A stretch of 10,683 bases of DNA from Defluviitaleaceae bacterium (GTDB taxonomy: Bacteria; Bacillota; Clostridia; Lachnospirales; UBA5962): NCBI GenBank assembly GCA_009787435.1, contig WRFW01000182.1, forward strand, positions 1-10,683, written 5' to 3'. The notes under the pieces were generated by a model. It worked only from the letters and a program-made list of their open reading frames with translations, did no database searches and had not been told where the DNA came from. The position numbers were made by a program, and so were the translations under genes. Numbering within the stretch: the stretch's first letter is position 1; every line of letters starts with the position of its first letter. Positions 1 to 5,806 of the stretch are shown here, one piece after another.

Positions 1-1247
1 TATTCAAGCTCTGTTTCTTCTATAATATATTCTATAGGGTTCTCTATACCTAGTTTTTCATTAACCGCCGTTAACAATATATCACGGGCTGTAGTGCTTG
101 CTATATTTACCCCTGTTGTACTATTTGTTGACAAAAAAACACCAAGCCCTGTTTCTGGGTGCATTATCATTTCTGTATGATAGTGAACGATATTTCCGCC
201 GTGGCCTATTGTCGTTAAAGAACCGTCGTTTATTTGCATAAAGCCTAGCCCATACCATTCCATGCTAGGCATAAATGATAAATCTTCTATATTATTTGTA
301 TGGCTTTTCATTAAATAATCTAAATTTCCGCCTAACATATACTTCATAGCAATTGCCATATCATTTGCACTAGAAAGCATAGAGCCTGCTGGAAGCTGTG
401 ATACTAAATACATCCCATGCTGTTCTAATTCAGAAGATGTATGCGGCATAGCAATATTTGTTAAATATGGAGAAAACATAAATGTGCTTCGTTCCATACC
501 AATATTTTGAAGCACGCTATCTGTTTCATATACAAAGCCATTAAAAAGATTTTCATGCCCGTGTACGCTTGCTAATATCATACCTAATAGCTGCCAATTA
601 TTGTTTGCATATTCAAACTGTGTGCCTGGTTCAAAAGTTAAATTTGTGCTATTCAAAAAAGGTATTATGTCTTTAAATTGGGCTGTGCCATGTATAGAAC
701 CAATTGTTAAAAAATCTCTTAAAAAATTTGTAACTATGCCGCTTGTGTTATTTAATAATTGGCGGACTGTAACACTATCGTGTATAAAATCTGTAAGATA
801 TGTGTTAACTGGGTTATCAAGATTAATTAAACCAATTTCTACTGCTTGCATAATTGCTATAGCTGTAAAAGGTTTGCTTGTAGAACCTATTTGAAATAGT
901 GTGTCTGCATTTACAGGGAGATTAAGGTTTGTATTTGCATAACCAAAGCCTTGTGCCCATGTGAAATCTTTTTCAGAATCAACAAGTGCTATTGTTAAGC
1001 CTGTAACATTGTGGGCTTCCATACGTGCATTTATTATTTCTAATGCAAAATTTATAGTATTTTGAAATGGTGCAAGCTGTGGCATTTCTGAAGTTTCTTC
1101 ATAGCCTAGAGCTTCGTTTAAAATAGTTTCAATAATAGTAACTAAAGGTCTATTTTGGTGGGGTTCATAAAAATTTGCAAAAGCTGGTGTATATATTGTT
1201 GCTATTAAAGTAAAAGTTGCTACGGTTTTTTTCAAAAAATTTTGCAT
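1..1247 (-). CDS. Secreted serine hydrolase, beta-lactamase / PBP4*-like family (partial, C-terminus beyond window)
   Basis: The frame is open from an ATG at 1247 to the window edge: 415 residues seen, no stop. An AGGGAG ribosome site lies 6 bases upstream. Residues 1-24 look like a Sec signal peptide: Lys-6/Lys-7, a hydrophobic core, then AFA before Asn-25. The three active-site motifs of the class C beta-lactamase / D-Ala-D-Ala peptidase fold are present and correctly ordered: SxxK at Ser-122 to Lys-125 (STSK), YxN at Tyr-213 to Asn-215 (YAN), and HxG at His-349 (HGG), the usual equivalent of KTG here. The family includes beta-lactamases, D-amino-acid peptidases and esterases; the sequence cannot say which. 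It probably acts outside the membrane on cell-wall peptides or small esters/lactams. It starts 18 bases after the response-regulator stop, so the two are probably co-transcribed. Whether a C-terminal membrane domain follows is unknown. Confidence 0.9.
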   Translation of the reverse strand, partial: MQNFLKKTVATFTLIATIYTPAFANFYEPHQNRPLVTIIETILNEALGYEETSEMPQLAPFQNTINFALEIINARMEAHNVTGLTIALVDSEKDFTWAQGFGYANTNLNLPVNADTLFQIGSTSKPFTAIAIMQAVEIGLINLDNPVNTYLTDFIHDSVTVRQLLNNTSGIVTNFLRDFLTIGSIHGTAQFKDIIPFLNSTNLTFEPGTQFEYANNNWQLLGMILASVHGHENLFNGFVYETDSVLQNIGMERSTFMFSPYLTNIAMPHTSSELEQHGMYLVSQLPAGSMLSSANDMAIAMKYMLGGNLDYLMKSHTNNIEDLSFMPSMEWYGLGFMQINDGSLTTIGHGGNIVHYHTEMIMHPETGLGVFLSTNSTTGVNIASTTARDILLTAVNEKLGIENPIEYIIEETELE

Positions 1248-1265
1248 GAGTTTCTCCCTATAAAA

Positions 1266-1958
1266 TTAGTTTTCAAATTTGTATCCAACACCCCAAATAG
1301 TTTTAATTTTAGACCCCTCATCACCTAACTTTAAACGCAATCTTTTTATGTGGCTATCTACGGTGCGTGTGTCTCCAAAATAGTCGGTGCCCCAAACACT
1401 ATCAAGCAAATTTTCACGTGTGAAAGTTTTTGTTTTATTAGCGGCTAGAGTATACAAAATCTCAACTTCTTTTTTAGTTAAGTCTACAACTTCGCCGTTA
1501 ACTTTAACTATGTAATTTTGTATGTCTATACTTAAACTGCCAGAAGAAAAAAGGTCGTTATTAAGATTGTCTATTCTTCTTAAAATAGCACGCATTCTAG
1601 CCATTACTTCATTTGGAGAAAAAGGTTTTACTATGTAATCATCTGCTCCGTTGTCTAAACCCATAATTTTCTCATAATCTTCACCTTTAGCAGTTATCAT
1701 TATTATAGGTGTATTTTTCACTTGACGTATTTTTTGGCAAACGTAAAAACCATCATAAATAGGCATCATAACATCTAAAAGGATAATAGAAAAATCTTTA
1801 TTCAAAGCTTTTTGGAGGGCTTCTTCGCCATTGTGTGCAAGCTCTGGTGAATAACCTTCTTTTTTTGCATATTCAGCTAAAATAGTTGCTATCTGTTTAT
1901 TATCATCGGCTATTAACACACATGCTGCCTGCGGTATTATATTTTTAATTTTTAGCAA
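1266..1958 (-). CDS. OmpR/PhoB-family two-component response regulator
   Basis: A full-length two-domain regulator of about 230 residues. Receiver domain (roughly 13-128): acidic pair Asp-18/Asp-19, phospho-acceptor Asp-62 in LLDVMMP, switch Thr-89 and conserved Lys-111 followed by Pro-112. Winged-helix DNA-binding domain (roughly 139-228): recognition helix around TVDSHIKRLRLKLG and the closing hairpin TIWGVGYKF. It should bind DNA as a dimer when phosphorylated by a sensor kinase. No kinase gene is visible beside it. It lies 54 bases after sigD and 18 bases before the hydrolase gene, its most obvious candidate target. The start is uncertain: the only conventional codon near the ribosome site is TTG at 1958, and AGGAGGT ends immediately before it. 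An ATT at codon 4 (1949) is better spaced from that site. A GTG at codon 14 has no convincing ribosome site and would leave only three residues before the acidic pair. Confidence 0.95.
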   Translation of the reverse strand: MLKIKNIIPQAACVLIADDNKQIATILAEYAKKEGYSPELAHNGEEALQKALNKDFSIILLDVMMPIYDGFYVCQKIRQVKNTPIIMITAKGEDYEKIMGLDNGADDYIVKPFSPNEVMARMRAILRRIDNLNNDLFSSGSLSIDIQNYIVKVNGEVVDLTKKEVEILYTLAANKTKTFTRENLLDSVWGTDYFGDTRTVDSHIKRLRLKLGDEGSKIKTIWGVGYKFEN

Positions 1959-1972
1959 ACCTCCTAACCTTT
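1959..1972 (-). promoter_or_regulatory. Misplaced Shine-Dalgarno sites of the response regulator
   Basis: On the minus strand AGGAGGT (1965-1959), a perfect anti-SD match, directly abuts the TTG start codon. A weaker AAAGG (1972-1968) sits at a normal 9-base distance from that TTG. Either the weak site drives the TTG, or the strong site drives a non-standard ATT at codon 4, or the strong site is non-productive. Confidence 0.6.
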
Positions 1973-2031
1973 ATTAGATAGTGCCAAAAGAAAATTTTTG
2001 AAAAACTAAAGTCTAAAAAATATCTAATAAA
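1970..2031. repeat. 11-bp perfect inverted repeat across the sigD-regulator junction
   Basis: TTTATTAGATA at 1970-1980 is the exact reverse complement of TATCTAATAAA at 2021-2031, with 40 bases between. One arm lies inside the last codons of sigD; the other ends two bases before the strong ribosome site of the regulator. It could be a protein-binding pair of half-sites about 51 bp apart, or an mRNA stem. No U-run follows it in the sense direction, so it is not a normal intrinsic terminator. Confidence 0.6.
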
Positions 2032-2792
2032 TGTTGATATTGCCCAAGTTTAGCACGAAGCTTAAGCATAGCTTTTGAATGTATTTGGCTAATACGGGAA
2101 GTGGAAACTTCTAAAACTTCTGAAATTTCACGAAGAGTTAACTCTTCAAAATAGTACAAAGTTATAACTTTTCTTTCTGCTTCCTTTAGATTATCAATGG
2201 CATTAGTTAAAATATTAGCAAGCTCTACTTTATCGTATGAAAGCTCTGGCGTTTCTGAAGTGGAATATAAGTTTAATTCATGGCTTTGGTCTGAATATTC
2301 ATCTAAAGAGACTAAATTTACTAAAGTTGTTTTGCTAATTAAAGCTCTCAACTCGGCTAATGAAAGGTTTAGCTCGGCTGCTAGTTCTTCATCTGCAGGC
2401 TCTCTTTGTAACTTTTCAGAAAGAGCTTCAAAAGCGGCTTCAACAATTTTACTTTTTCGCCTTAAATCTTTCGGAACCCAATCCATTTTGCGTATACTAT
2501 CAACAATTGCCCCTCTAATTCTTAAAGGTGCATAAGTTTCAAATTTTACACCTTTTTTATAATCAAACCTATCTATAGCGTCTATAAGCCCAAAAATGCC
2601 ATAGCTTACTAAATCGTCATATTCTACTTTGCCTACGAGGTGTGTATACATTCTTCCGGCGATAAAATTAACTAAAGATGAGTAGTGAATAATTAGCTTG
2701 TCCCTTATGGGTTTTGTTTTGTTTAAATCATAAGCTTTCCATAATTCATCGATATTGCCATTATCTTTATTATCCTTTGTATCCTTCTTCAT
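2013..2792 (-). CDS. sigD: Flagellar sigma factor sigma-28 (SigD/FliA/WhiG family)
   Basis: 259 residues, the usual size for this family. It directs RNA polymerase to late flagellar, motility and chemotaxis promoters and is normally held by the anti-sigma factor FlgM. Region 2 (about 30-110) contains DDLVSYGIFGLIDAIDRFD (59-77) and the core-binding and -10-recognition segment ending DWVPKDLRRK (104-113). Region 3 spans about 115-160. Region 4 (about 195-250) carries the -35-binding helix-turn-helix LTLREISEVLEVSTSRISQI (218-237). There is no region 1.1, as expected. The ATG at 2792 has GGAG 7 bases upstream, and its start overlaps the preceding gene by 23 bases, implying translational coupling. 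Being last in the fla/che block matches Bacillus and Clostridia. The gene ends in TAG, and one arm of an inverted repeat lies in its final codons. Confidence 0.97.
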   Translation of the reverse strand: MKKDTKDNKDNGNIDELWKAYDLNKTKPIRDKLIIHYSSLVNFIAGRMYTHLVGKVEYDDLVSYGIFGLIDAIDRFDYKKGVKFETYAPLRIRGAIVDSIRKMDWVPKDLRRKSKIVEAAFEALSEKLQREPADEELAAELNLSLAELRALISKTTLVNLVSLDEYSDQSHELNLYSTSETPELSYDKVELANILTNAIDNLKEAERKVITLYYFEELTLREISEVLEVSTSRISQIHSKAMLKLRAKLGQYQHLLDIF

Positions 2793-3456
2793 CTGTATAC
2801 TCCGCTTCTAAATCGCTAGATATGCTAAAGTCTGGTTCTTCTTCATTATTAGGTGTTATGTTAAAAGAATTTATAATATCTTCTTCTGTGAATATAGGCT
2901 CTGCTCTATTTAAGTCTAATCCTGCTTCACTTGCTGCTTTGGCTTCTTTTTCTTGGTCTCTTATTTTCTTTTCTAGAATGAGCTTTTCTTCTTGAAGCTT
3001 TCTAAGCTCTTCTTCTTTTTGCTGCATTCTTTCATATTCCAAAGCTCTTTCTTCAAAGCCTAAGTATGCTAAAAGCTCTTCTTCACTTATCAAAAATCTT
3101 TTTTTTATGTAAGCTCTAAACCAAAGCCCTATTCCATAAAAAACAGCAATTACTACTACCATGCGAAAAAGCATTTCATTAATGCTTAGATTTCCAGAAG
3201 CATAAATTATAACCCAAGCCAAAAGCCCACCTACTATAGCAATAAACACGTGTATTCTATCTATATATTTATCTCTATAGTATTGCTCTAAAGCTTTTTG
3301 CTTTGCGATTTCTCTATTTTCCTCTTTTATTCTATCATCTTCAATTTTTAATTTTTCTGCTTCTGCTAATATTTGCTCTTCGATTACCTCTGTATCTTTT
3401 GGAGGGTCTATAGGCTCTACACTTTCTGAAGCTTGTAAGTTTTTTTCTTCTTCCAT
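2770..3456 (-). CDS. Unrecognised membrane-hairpin protein with flanking coiled coils
   Basis: 228 residues with no family I can name. Layout: an acidic N-terminus; a charged helical, probably coiled-coil stretch (about 22-62); two hydrophobic segments (about 69-87 and 98-114) joined by a short loop; a second long charged helix rich in Glu/Lys (about 124-178); and an acidic, low-complexity tail (about 188-228). Positive charges precede the first segment (RDKYIDR) and follow the second (RAYIKKR), so the positive-inside rule places both ends in the cytoplasm. It lies between cheD and sigD and overlaps sigD by 23 bases, so its dose is probably tied to that of the sigma factor. Bacillus has the membrane protein SwrB next to sigD, but on the other side and with one N-terminal segment, so I do not equate them. 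A role in flagellar assembly or placement is inferred from position only. GGAG lies 15 bases before the ATG, unusually far. Confidence 0.9.
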   Translation of the reverse strand: MEEEKNLQASESVEPIDPPKDTEVIEEQILAEAEKLKIEDDRIKEENREIAKQKALEQYYRDKYIDRIHVFIAIVGGLLAWVIIYASGNLSINEMLFRMVVVIAVFYGIGLWFRAYIKKRFLISEEELLAYLGFEERALEYERMQQKEEELRKLQEEKLILEKKIRDQEKEAKAASEAGLDLNRAEPIFTEEDIINSFNITPNNEEEPDFSISSDLEAEYTDEEGYKG

Positions 3457-3542
3457 AATAAAAAGCTTATTCTCCTTTGAGCCCTAGAGGGGCAGCTTAT
3501 ATAGTTTTTTGCCAAGCTTTTTTTATAAAAAACAGGCGGGTT
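3457..3542 (-). promoter_or_regulatory. Structured leader before the membrane-hairpin gene
   Basis: The 86-base gap after cheD contains several competing stems on the sense strand. AAAAAGCTT (3522-3514) can pair with AAGCTTTTT (3468-3460), which lies between the ribosome site and the ATG. The whole 15-base spacer can instead fold as AATAAG-CTT-TTTATT (last pair G-U). A small GCCC/GGGC hairpin (3493-3490 with 3484-3481) lies in the loop. AGCTT/AAGCT (3518-3514 with 3498-3494) is a further alternative. Stems are short and AU-rich apart from the GCCC one, so folding is uncertain. Confidence 0.3.
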
Positions 3543-4040
3543 TTAAATTAATTTATTGCCTTGGGATATAGTTTTTACTAATACTGCCCCTGTGGCAATG
3601 TTAAATTCTACAGTTCTACCATAGTTTTTCCCAACTTCTTGTGCTAAAATAGGAATATTTAAATTTTTCAAAATGAGCACAGAAGCTTCAACATTTCTTT
3701 CACCTATTTTCATTTTTTCATTGTTAGCTACAACTGAGAACATTTGAGCACCACCTATAAGTTTAGCTTTAATATGAATTTTATTAGCTCCAAGTCTTTT
3801 CATTTTTTCTAACATATCTACAACAGCCGTATCAACGAACTTAGCAATATTAGAATTATTTGTAATTGTTTTACTATCTGGAAGCATAACATGGGCAAGC
3901 CCGCCAATTTTATTTACAGCATCATGCAAAACGATACCAACACAAGAGCCAAGCCCAAGAGTAGTTAACACATCTGGAGACTTAGAAACGCTAAGGTCTG
4001 CCATGCCAACAATAATTGTTTTCGCTGGACTATTGCTCAT
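3543..4040 (-). CDS. cheD: Chemoreceptor glutamine deamidase CheD
   Basis: 165 residues, the normal length. CheD converts specific receptor glutamines to glutamate and binds CheC, stimulating its CheY-P phosphatase activity. The catalytic residues are all present at the family spacing: Cys-33 in LGLGSCVG, His-50 in GLAHVMLP, and Thr-27 six residues before the Cys. The KLIGGAQMF segment (93-101), GERN (113-116), and GRTVEFNIATG (141-151) near the C-terminus are also typical. The ATG at 4040 has AGGAGG 8 bases upstream, a strong site. It follows cheC after an unusually long 144-base gap holding a terminator-like hairpin, a large stem and a TATAAT box at 4126-4121 on the sense strand with no matching -35. 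CheD may therefore be expressed partly independently of the upstream operon. It acts in the cytoplasm at receptor clusters. Confidence 0.97.
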   Translation of the reverse strand: MSNSPAKTIIVGMADLSVSKSPDVLTTLGLGSCVGIVLHDAVNKIGGLAHVMLPDSKTITNNSNIAKFVDTAVVDMLEKMKRLGANKIHIKAKLIGGAQMFSVVANNEKMKIGERNVEASVLILKNLNIPILAQEVGKNYGRTVEFNIATGAVLVKTISQGNKLI

Positions 4041-4062
4041 AATAAAAACCTCCTAACTGGTG

Positions 4063-4168
4063 TAGATAAAAATATGCCCATACTTCGTTAAATTGTTTTA
4101 GAATTTGGCCATATAAAGGAATTATAATCACTCATCAAATCCTTATTATCTGAACATATTTTTACCCA
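4063..4168 (-). promoter_or_regulatory. Candidate structured RNA element upstream of cheD
   Basis: On the sense strand the 18-base arms 4168-4151 and 4080-4063 pair along their full length: 14 Watson-Crick and 4 G-U pairs. They enclose 70 bases that contain AAGGA/TCCTT (4144-4140 with 4120-4116) and AAATT/AATTT (4106-4102 with 4094-4090), which would give a three-way junction. The element ends just upstream of the cheD ribosome site. All four wobbles are G-U on the sense strand and would be A-C mismatches on the other, which favours an RNA role in the direction of the operon. It matches no riboswitch class I recognise. A small inverted-repeat mobile remnant is the main alternative: TA stands at 4063-4064 and 4169-4170. 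Confidence 0.4.
4088..4135 (-). CDS. Possible 15-codon leader peptide upstream of cheD
   Basis: ATG at 4135 opens a frame reading MSDYNSFIWPNSKTI then TAA. AAGGA (4144-4140) lies 4 bases upstream as a short-spaced ribosome site, and this same AAGGA can be paired in the candidate RNA element. It lies entirely inside the 70-base loop and ends 48 bases before the cheD ATG. A frame this short is easily a coincidence. Confidence 0.15.
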   Translation of the reverse strand: MSDYNSFIWPNSKTI

Positions 4169-4169
4169 T

Positions 4170-4197
4170 AAAAGGCTATATATTCTAAGATAGCCCC
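4170..4197 (-). terminator. Weak terminator-like hairpin over the cheC stop codon
   Basis: On the sense strand GGCTAT (4195-4190) pairs with ATAGCC (4179-4174) around a 10-base loop that contains the cheC TAG. Two G-U pairs can extend the stem outward, and the run TTTTA follows directly, its first two T taking part in the extension. The T-run is short, so partial read-through is expected. It could reduce transcription from cheC into cheD. Confidence 0.3.
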
Positions 4198-4817
4198 AAA
4201 GAACTAAAAACAAATTTAAAAGAATCAACATCTGGAACGAATAAAAAATAACCGTCTATATTTTTTTCTTCAAGCTCAAATGTATTTTTTATGAGTAAAG
4301 ATTCATCTGAAACTTTCCCAAATTCAATAGCTGGCACAGAAAGGATAGCCGCTGCCATATCAATAGAAACGTGAGGTATAGAAGATACAAGCCTTTCATC
4401 TAAAAGGGCAGAAATGGCATTTAAATAAGAAGAGTTCAATATATTCCCAACTTCTGTTATTGCTGAAAGTTCTAATTCCCCTAATTCAAAATCTTCTGAA
4501 AATTCACGCCCCAAAACAGAACAAATTAAAGTTTTTGCATGGTTTAAATCTAATAGAAACATAATTATACCATCTACATGGTCGCTATGAACGTTACTTA
4601 AAATACCTAGCATAACTTTTTCAGAACCGCCTAGAAAATCGCTAGCTTCTTTAAAATCAACTAAGCTAATAGAGGGCAAGCTCATCACTATGTTTCTATG
4701 TAGCAATTTGCAAAGAGCGGTTAAGGCGTTGCCTGCCCCAATATTTGAAATCTCTTGCAAAGCATTTATGTGGTTATCTTCTAATTGAAAATCTTTTTTT
4801 TCTATTTCTTTCCCCAT
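4185..4817 (-). CDS. cheC: CheY-P phosphatase CheC
   Basis: 210 residues from the ATG at 4817, the normal CheC length. CheC removes phosphate from CheY-P and forms a complex with CheD, contributing to adaptation. Both pseudo-symmetric phosphatase sites of the pattern E-x2-N-x22-P are intact: Glu-22, Asn-25, Pro-48 in the first half (QEISNIGAGNA) and Glu-122, Asn-125, Pro-148 in the second (TEVGNILNSSYLNAI). It is a stand-alone two-site CheC, not a FliY fusion, as there is no FliN-like domain. The ATG is chosen because GGGAG lies 5 bases upstream; a longer frame from a TTG at 4874 lacks a ribosome site. It begins 65 bases after flhG, where Bacillus would place cheB, cheA and cheW. It acts in the cytoplasm. 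Confidence 0.97.
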   Translation of the reverse strand: MGKEIEKKDFQLEDNHINALQEISNIGAGNALTALCKLLHRNIVMSLPSISLVDFKEASDFLGGSEKVMLGILSNVHSDHVDGIIMFLLDLNHAKTLICSVLGREFSEDFELGELELSAITEVGNILNSSYLNAISALLDERLVSSIPHVSIDMAAAILSVPAIEFGKVSDESLLIKNTFELEEKNIDGYFLFVPDVDSFKFVFSSLGLS

Positions 4818-4882
4818 TCTCTCTCCCTTTTTAGCAATGTGCAAAAGAAACACTCGGGTATTATAGCAACACAAGAGTGGTT

Positions 4883-5806
4883 CTAATAGATTTTTCTTAG
4901 CTTTGATAAAAAACTAATGTTAGATGTGCCAAAGCTAGTGTTTCGCTCTAAAATTCTTTCCGCTATAAGATTAAAATTTTTATTAGAAATAGTGTTAGGA
5001 TAAAGGGCTGATATAGGCTTTTGGCTTCTTATAGATTTTTGTAAATTAATATCTTCAGGGATAAGACCAATTAAAGAAAGCTCTAAGCCTGTGTAGTTTG
5101 CTGTTATCTCGCTCATTTTTTTGTATACTTCTAAGCCCTCATCATAATTTTTAACTCTATTAACGGCTATATACAGTAGAGGCGATATTGAATTTAAGCT
5201 ATTAGCCATACCATTTGCAGCCTTAACTATTTTTATTAATGAATAAGCATCTATTAGAGAAGCTGGTTCTGGAGTTGTTATAACTACTGCTTCAGAAGAA
5301 GCATTTATTAATTTAATAACAGAAGCCCCCGCACCAGACCCACAATCTATTAATATTATATCATATAAATTGCCTAGCTTATAAAAAGATTTTATTAAAT
5401 AGTCTAGACTTTCATTTTCGATATTTGAAAGCTCTGAAAAGCCAGAGCTGCTAGATATTATATGAATGCCGCCATATATTTTTTCAATTACTTCTTCTAT
5501 GCTAACTGTTTTATTTAAGACTTGTGCTAAAGATTTAGAAGAAACTTTGCCTGTTAATGCCGATATATTAGCCATGCCAAAATTTGCATCTATGATACAA
5601 ACTTTTATATTTCGCTGAACCATGCACATAGCTACATTTAGAACGAAACTGCTTTTGCCAACACCGCCTTTGCCACTTGCAACGGTTATAATGCGTGGTT
5701 TTTTAACTGAATTTGAGGATTTATTTTGTGCAGCACCTTTTATTTCAGCTTTTTCTAAAACAGGCTTTTTAACTAAATTTCTAAGGCTTTCAGCTTGGTC
5801 TTTCAT
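4883..5806 (-). CDS. flhG: Flagellar number regulator FlhG (MinD-type ATPase, YlxH)
   Basis: 307 residues. FlhG is a membrane-associating ParA/MinD ATPase that controls flagellar number and position and stimulates the GTPase of FlhF. The N-terminal activator motif DQAESLRNL (3-11) matches the family's DQAxxLRxL signature. The deviant Walker A box SGKGGVGKSS spans 44-53 with signature Lys-46 and catalytic Lys-51. The A' aspartate is Asp-73 in IIDANFGMAN, Walker B has Asp-154 in LIDCGSG, and TTPEP is at 177-181. The extreme C-terminus (ISFLSKLRKIY) could be the amphipathic membrane-targeting helix. The usual Walker-A-following Thr is Ser here, a conservative change. Its ATG overlaps the flhF stop by one base (TAATG), which favours translational coupling and matched amounts of the two partners. 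Confidence 0.97.
   Translation of the reverse strand: MKDQAESLRNLVKKPVLEKAEIKGAAQNKSSNSVKKPRIITVASGKGGVGKSSFVLNVAMCMVQRNIKVCIIDANFGMANISALTGKVSSKSLAQVLNKTVSIEEVIEKIYGGIHIISSSSGFSELSNIENESLDYLIKSFYKLGNLYDIILIDCGSGAGASVIKLINASSEAVVITTPEPASLIDAYSLIKIVKAANGMANSLNSISPLLYIAVNRVKNYDEGLEVYKKMSEITANYTGLELSLIGLIPEDINLQKSIRSQKPISALYPNTISNKNFNLIAERILERNTSFGTSNISFLSKLRKIY

Noticed and set aside
601..894. Plus-strand open frame of about 97 codons
   Set aside because: It lies opposite the serine hydrolase, whose minus-strand frame carries three ordered catalytic motifs. The plus-strand product has no recognisable features. The same reasoning removes the other plus-strand frames in the window.
1970..1995. 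Sigma-54 promoter suggested by TTGGCAC (1988-1982 on the minus strand) before the response regulator
   Set aside because: The required TTGC-like -12 element is absent at the correct spacing; the bases there are TATCTAATAA.
3477..3499. Resemblance of the GCCCTAGAGGGGC segment to the CTAGCAGGAGGC segment near 10630-10645, suggesting a dispersed repeat
   Set aside because: The match is short and needs gaps; two copies of this quality do not establish a repeat family.
4818..4874. A longer cheC start giving 19 extra residues from 4874
   Set aside because: The codon is TTG with no ribosome site, while the ATG at 4817 has GGGAG 5 bases upstream and gives the normal CheC length.
4851..4879. CACTC/GAGTG inverted repeat and a TATAAT-like box between flhG and cheC
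   Set aside because: The stem is only 5 bp around a 19-base loop, and no -35 element stands at a usable distance from the box; too weak to call a terminator or promoter.
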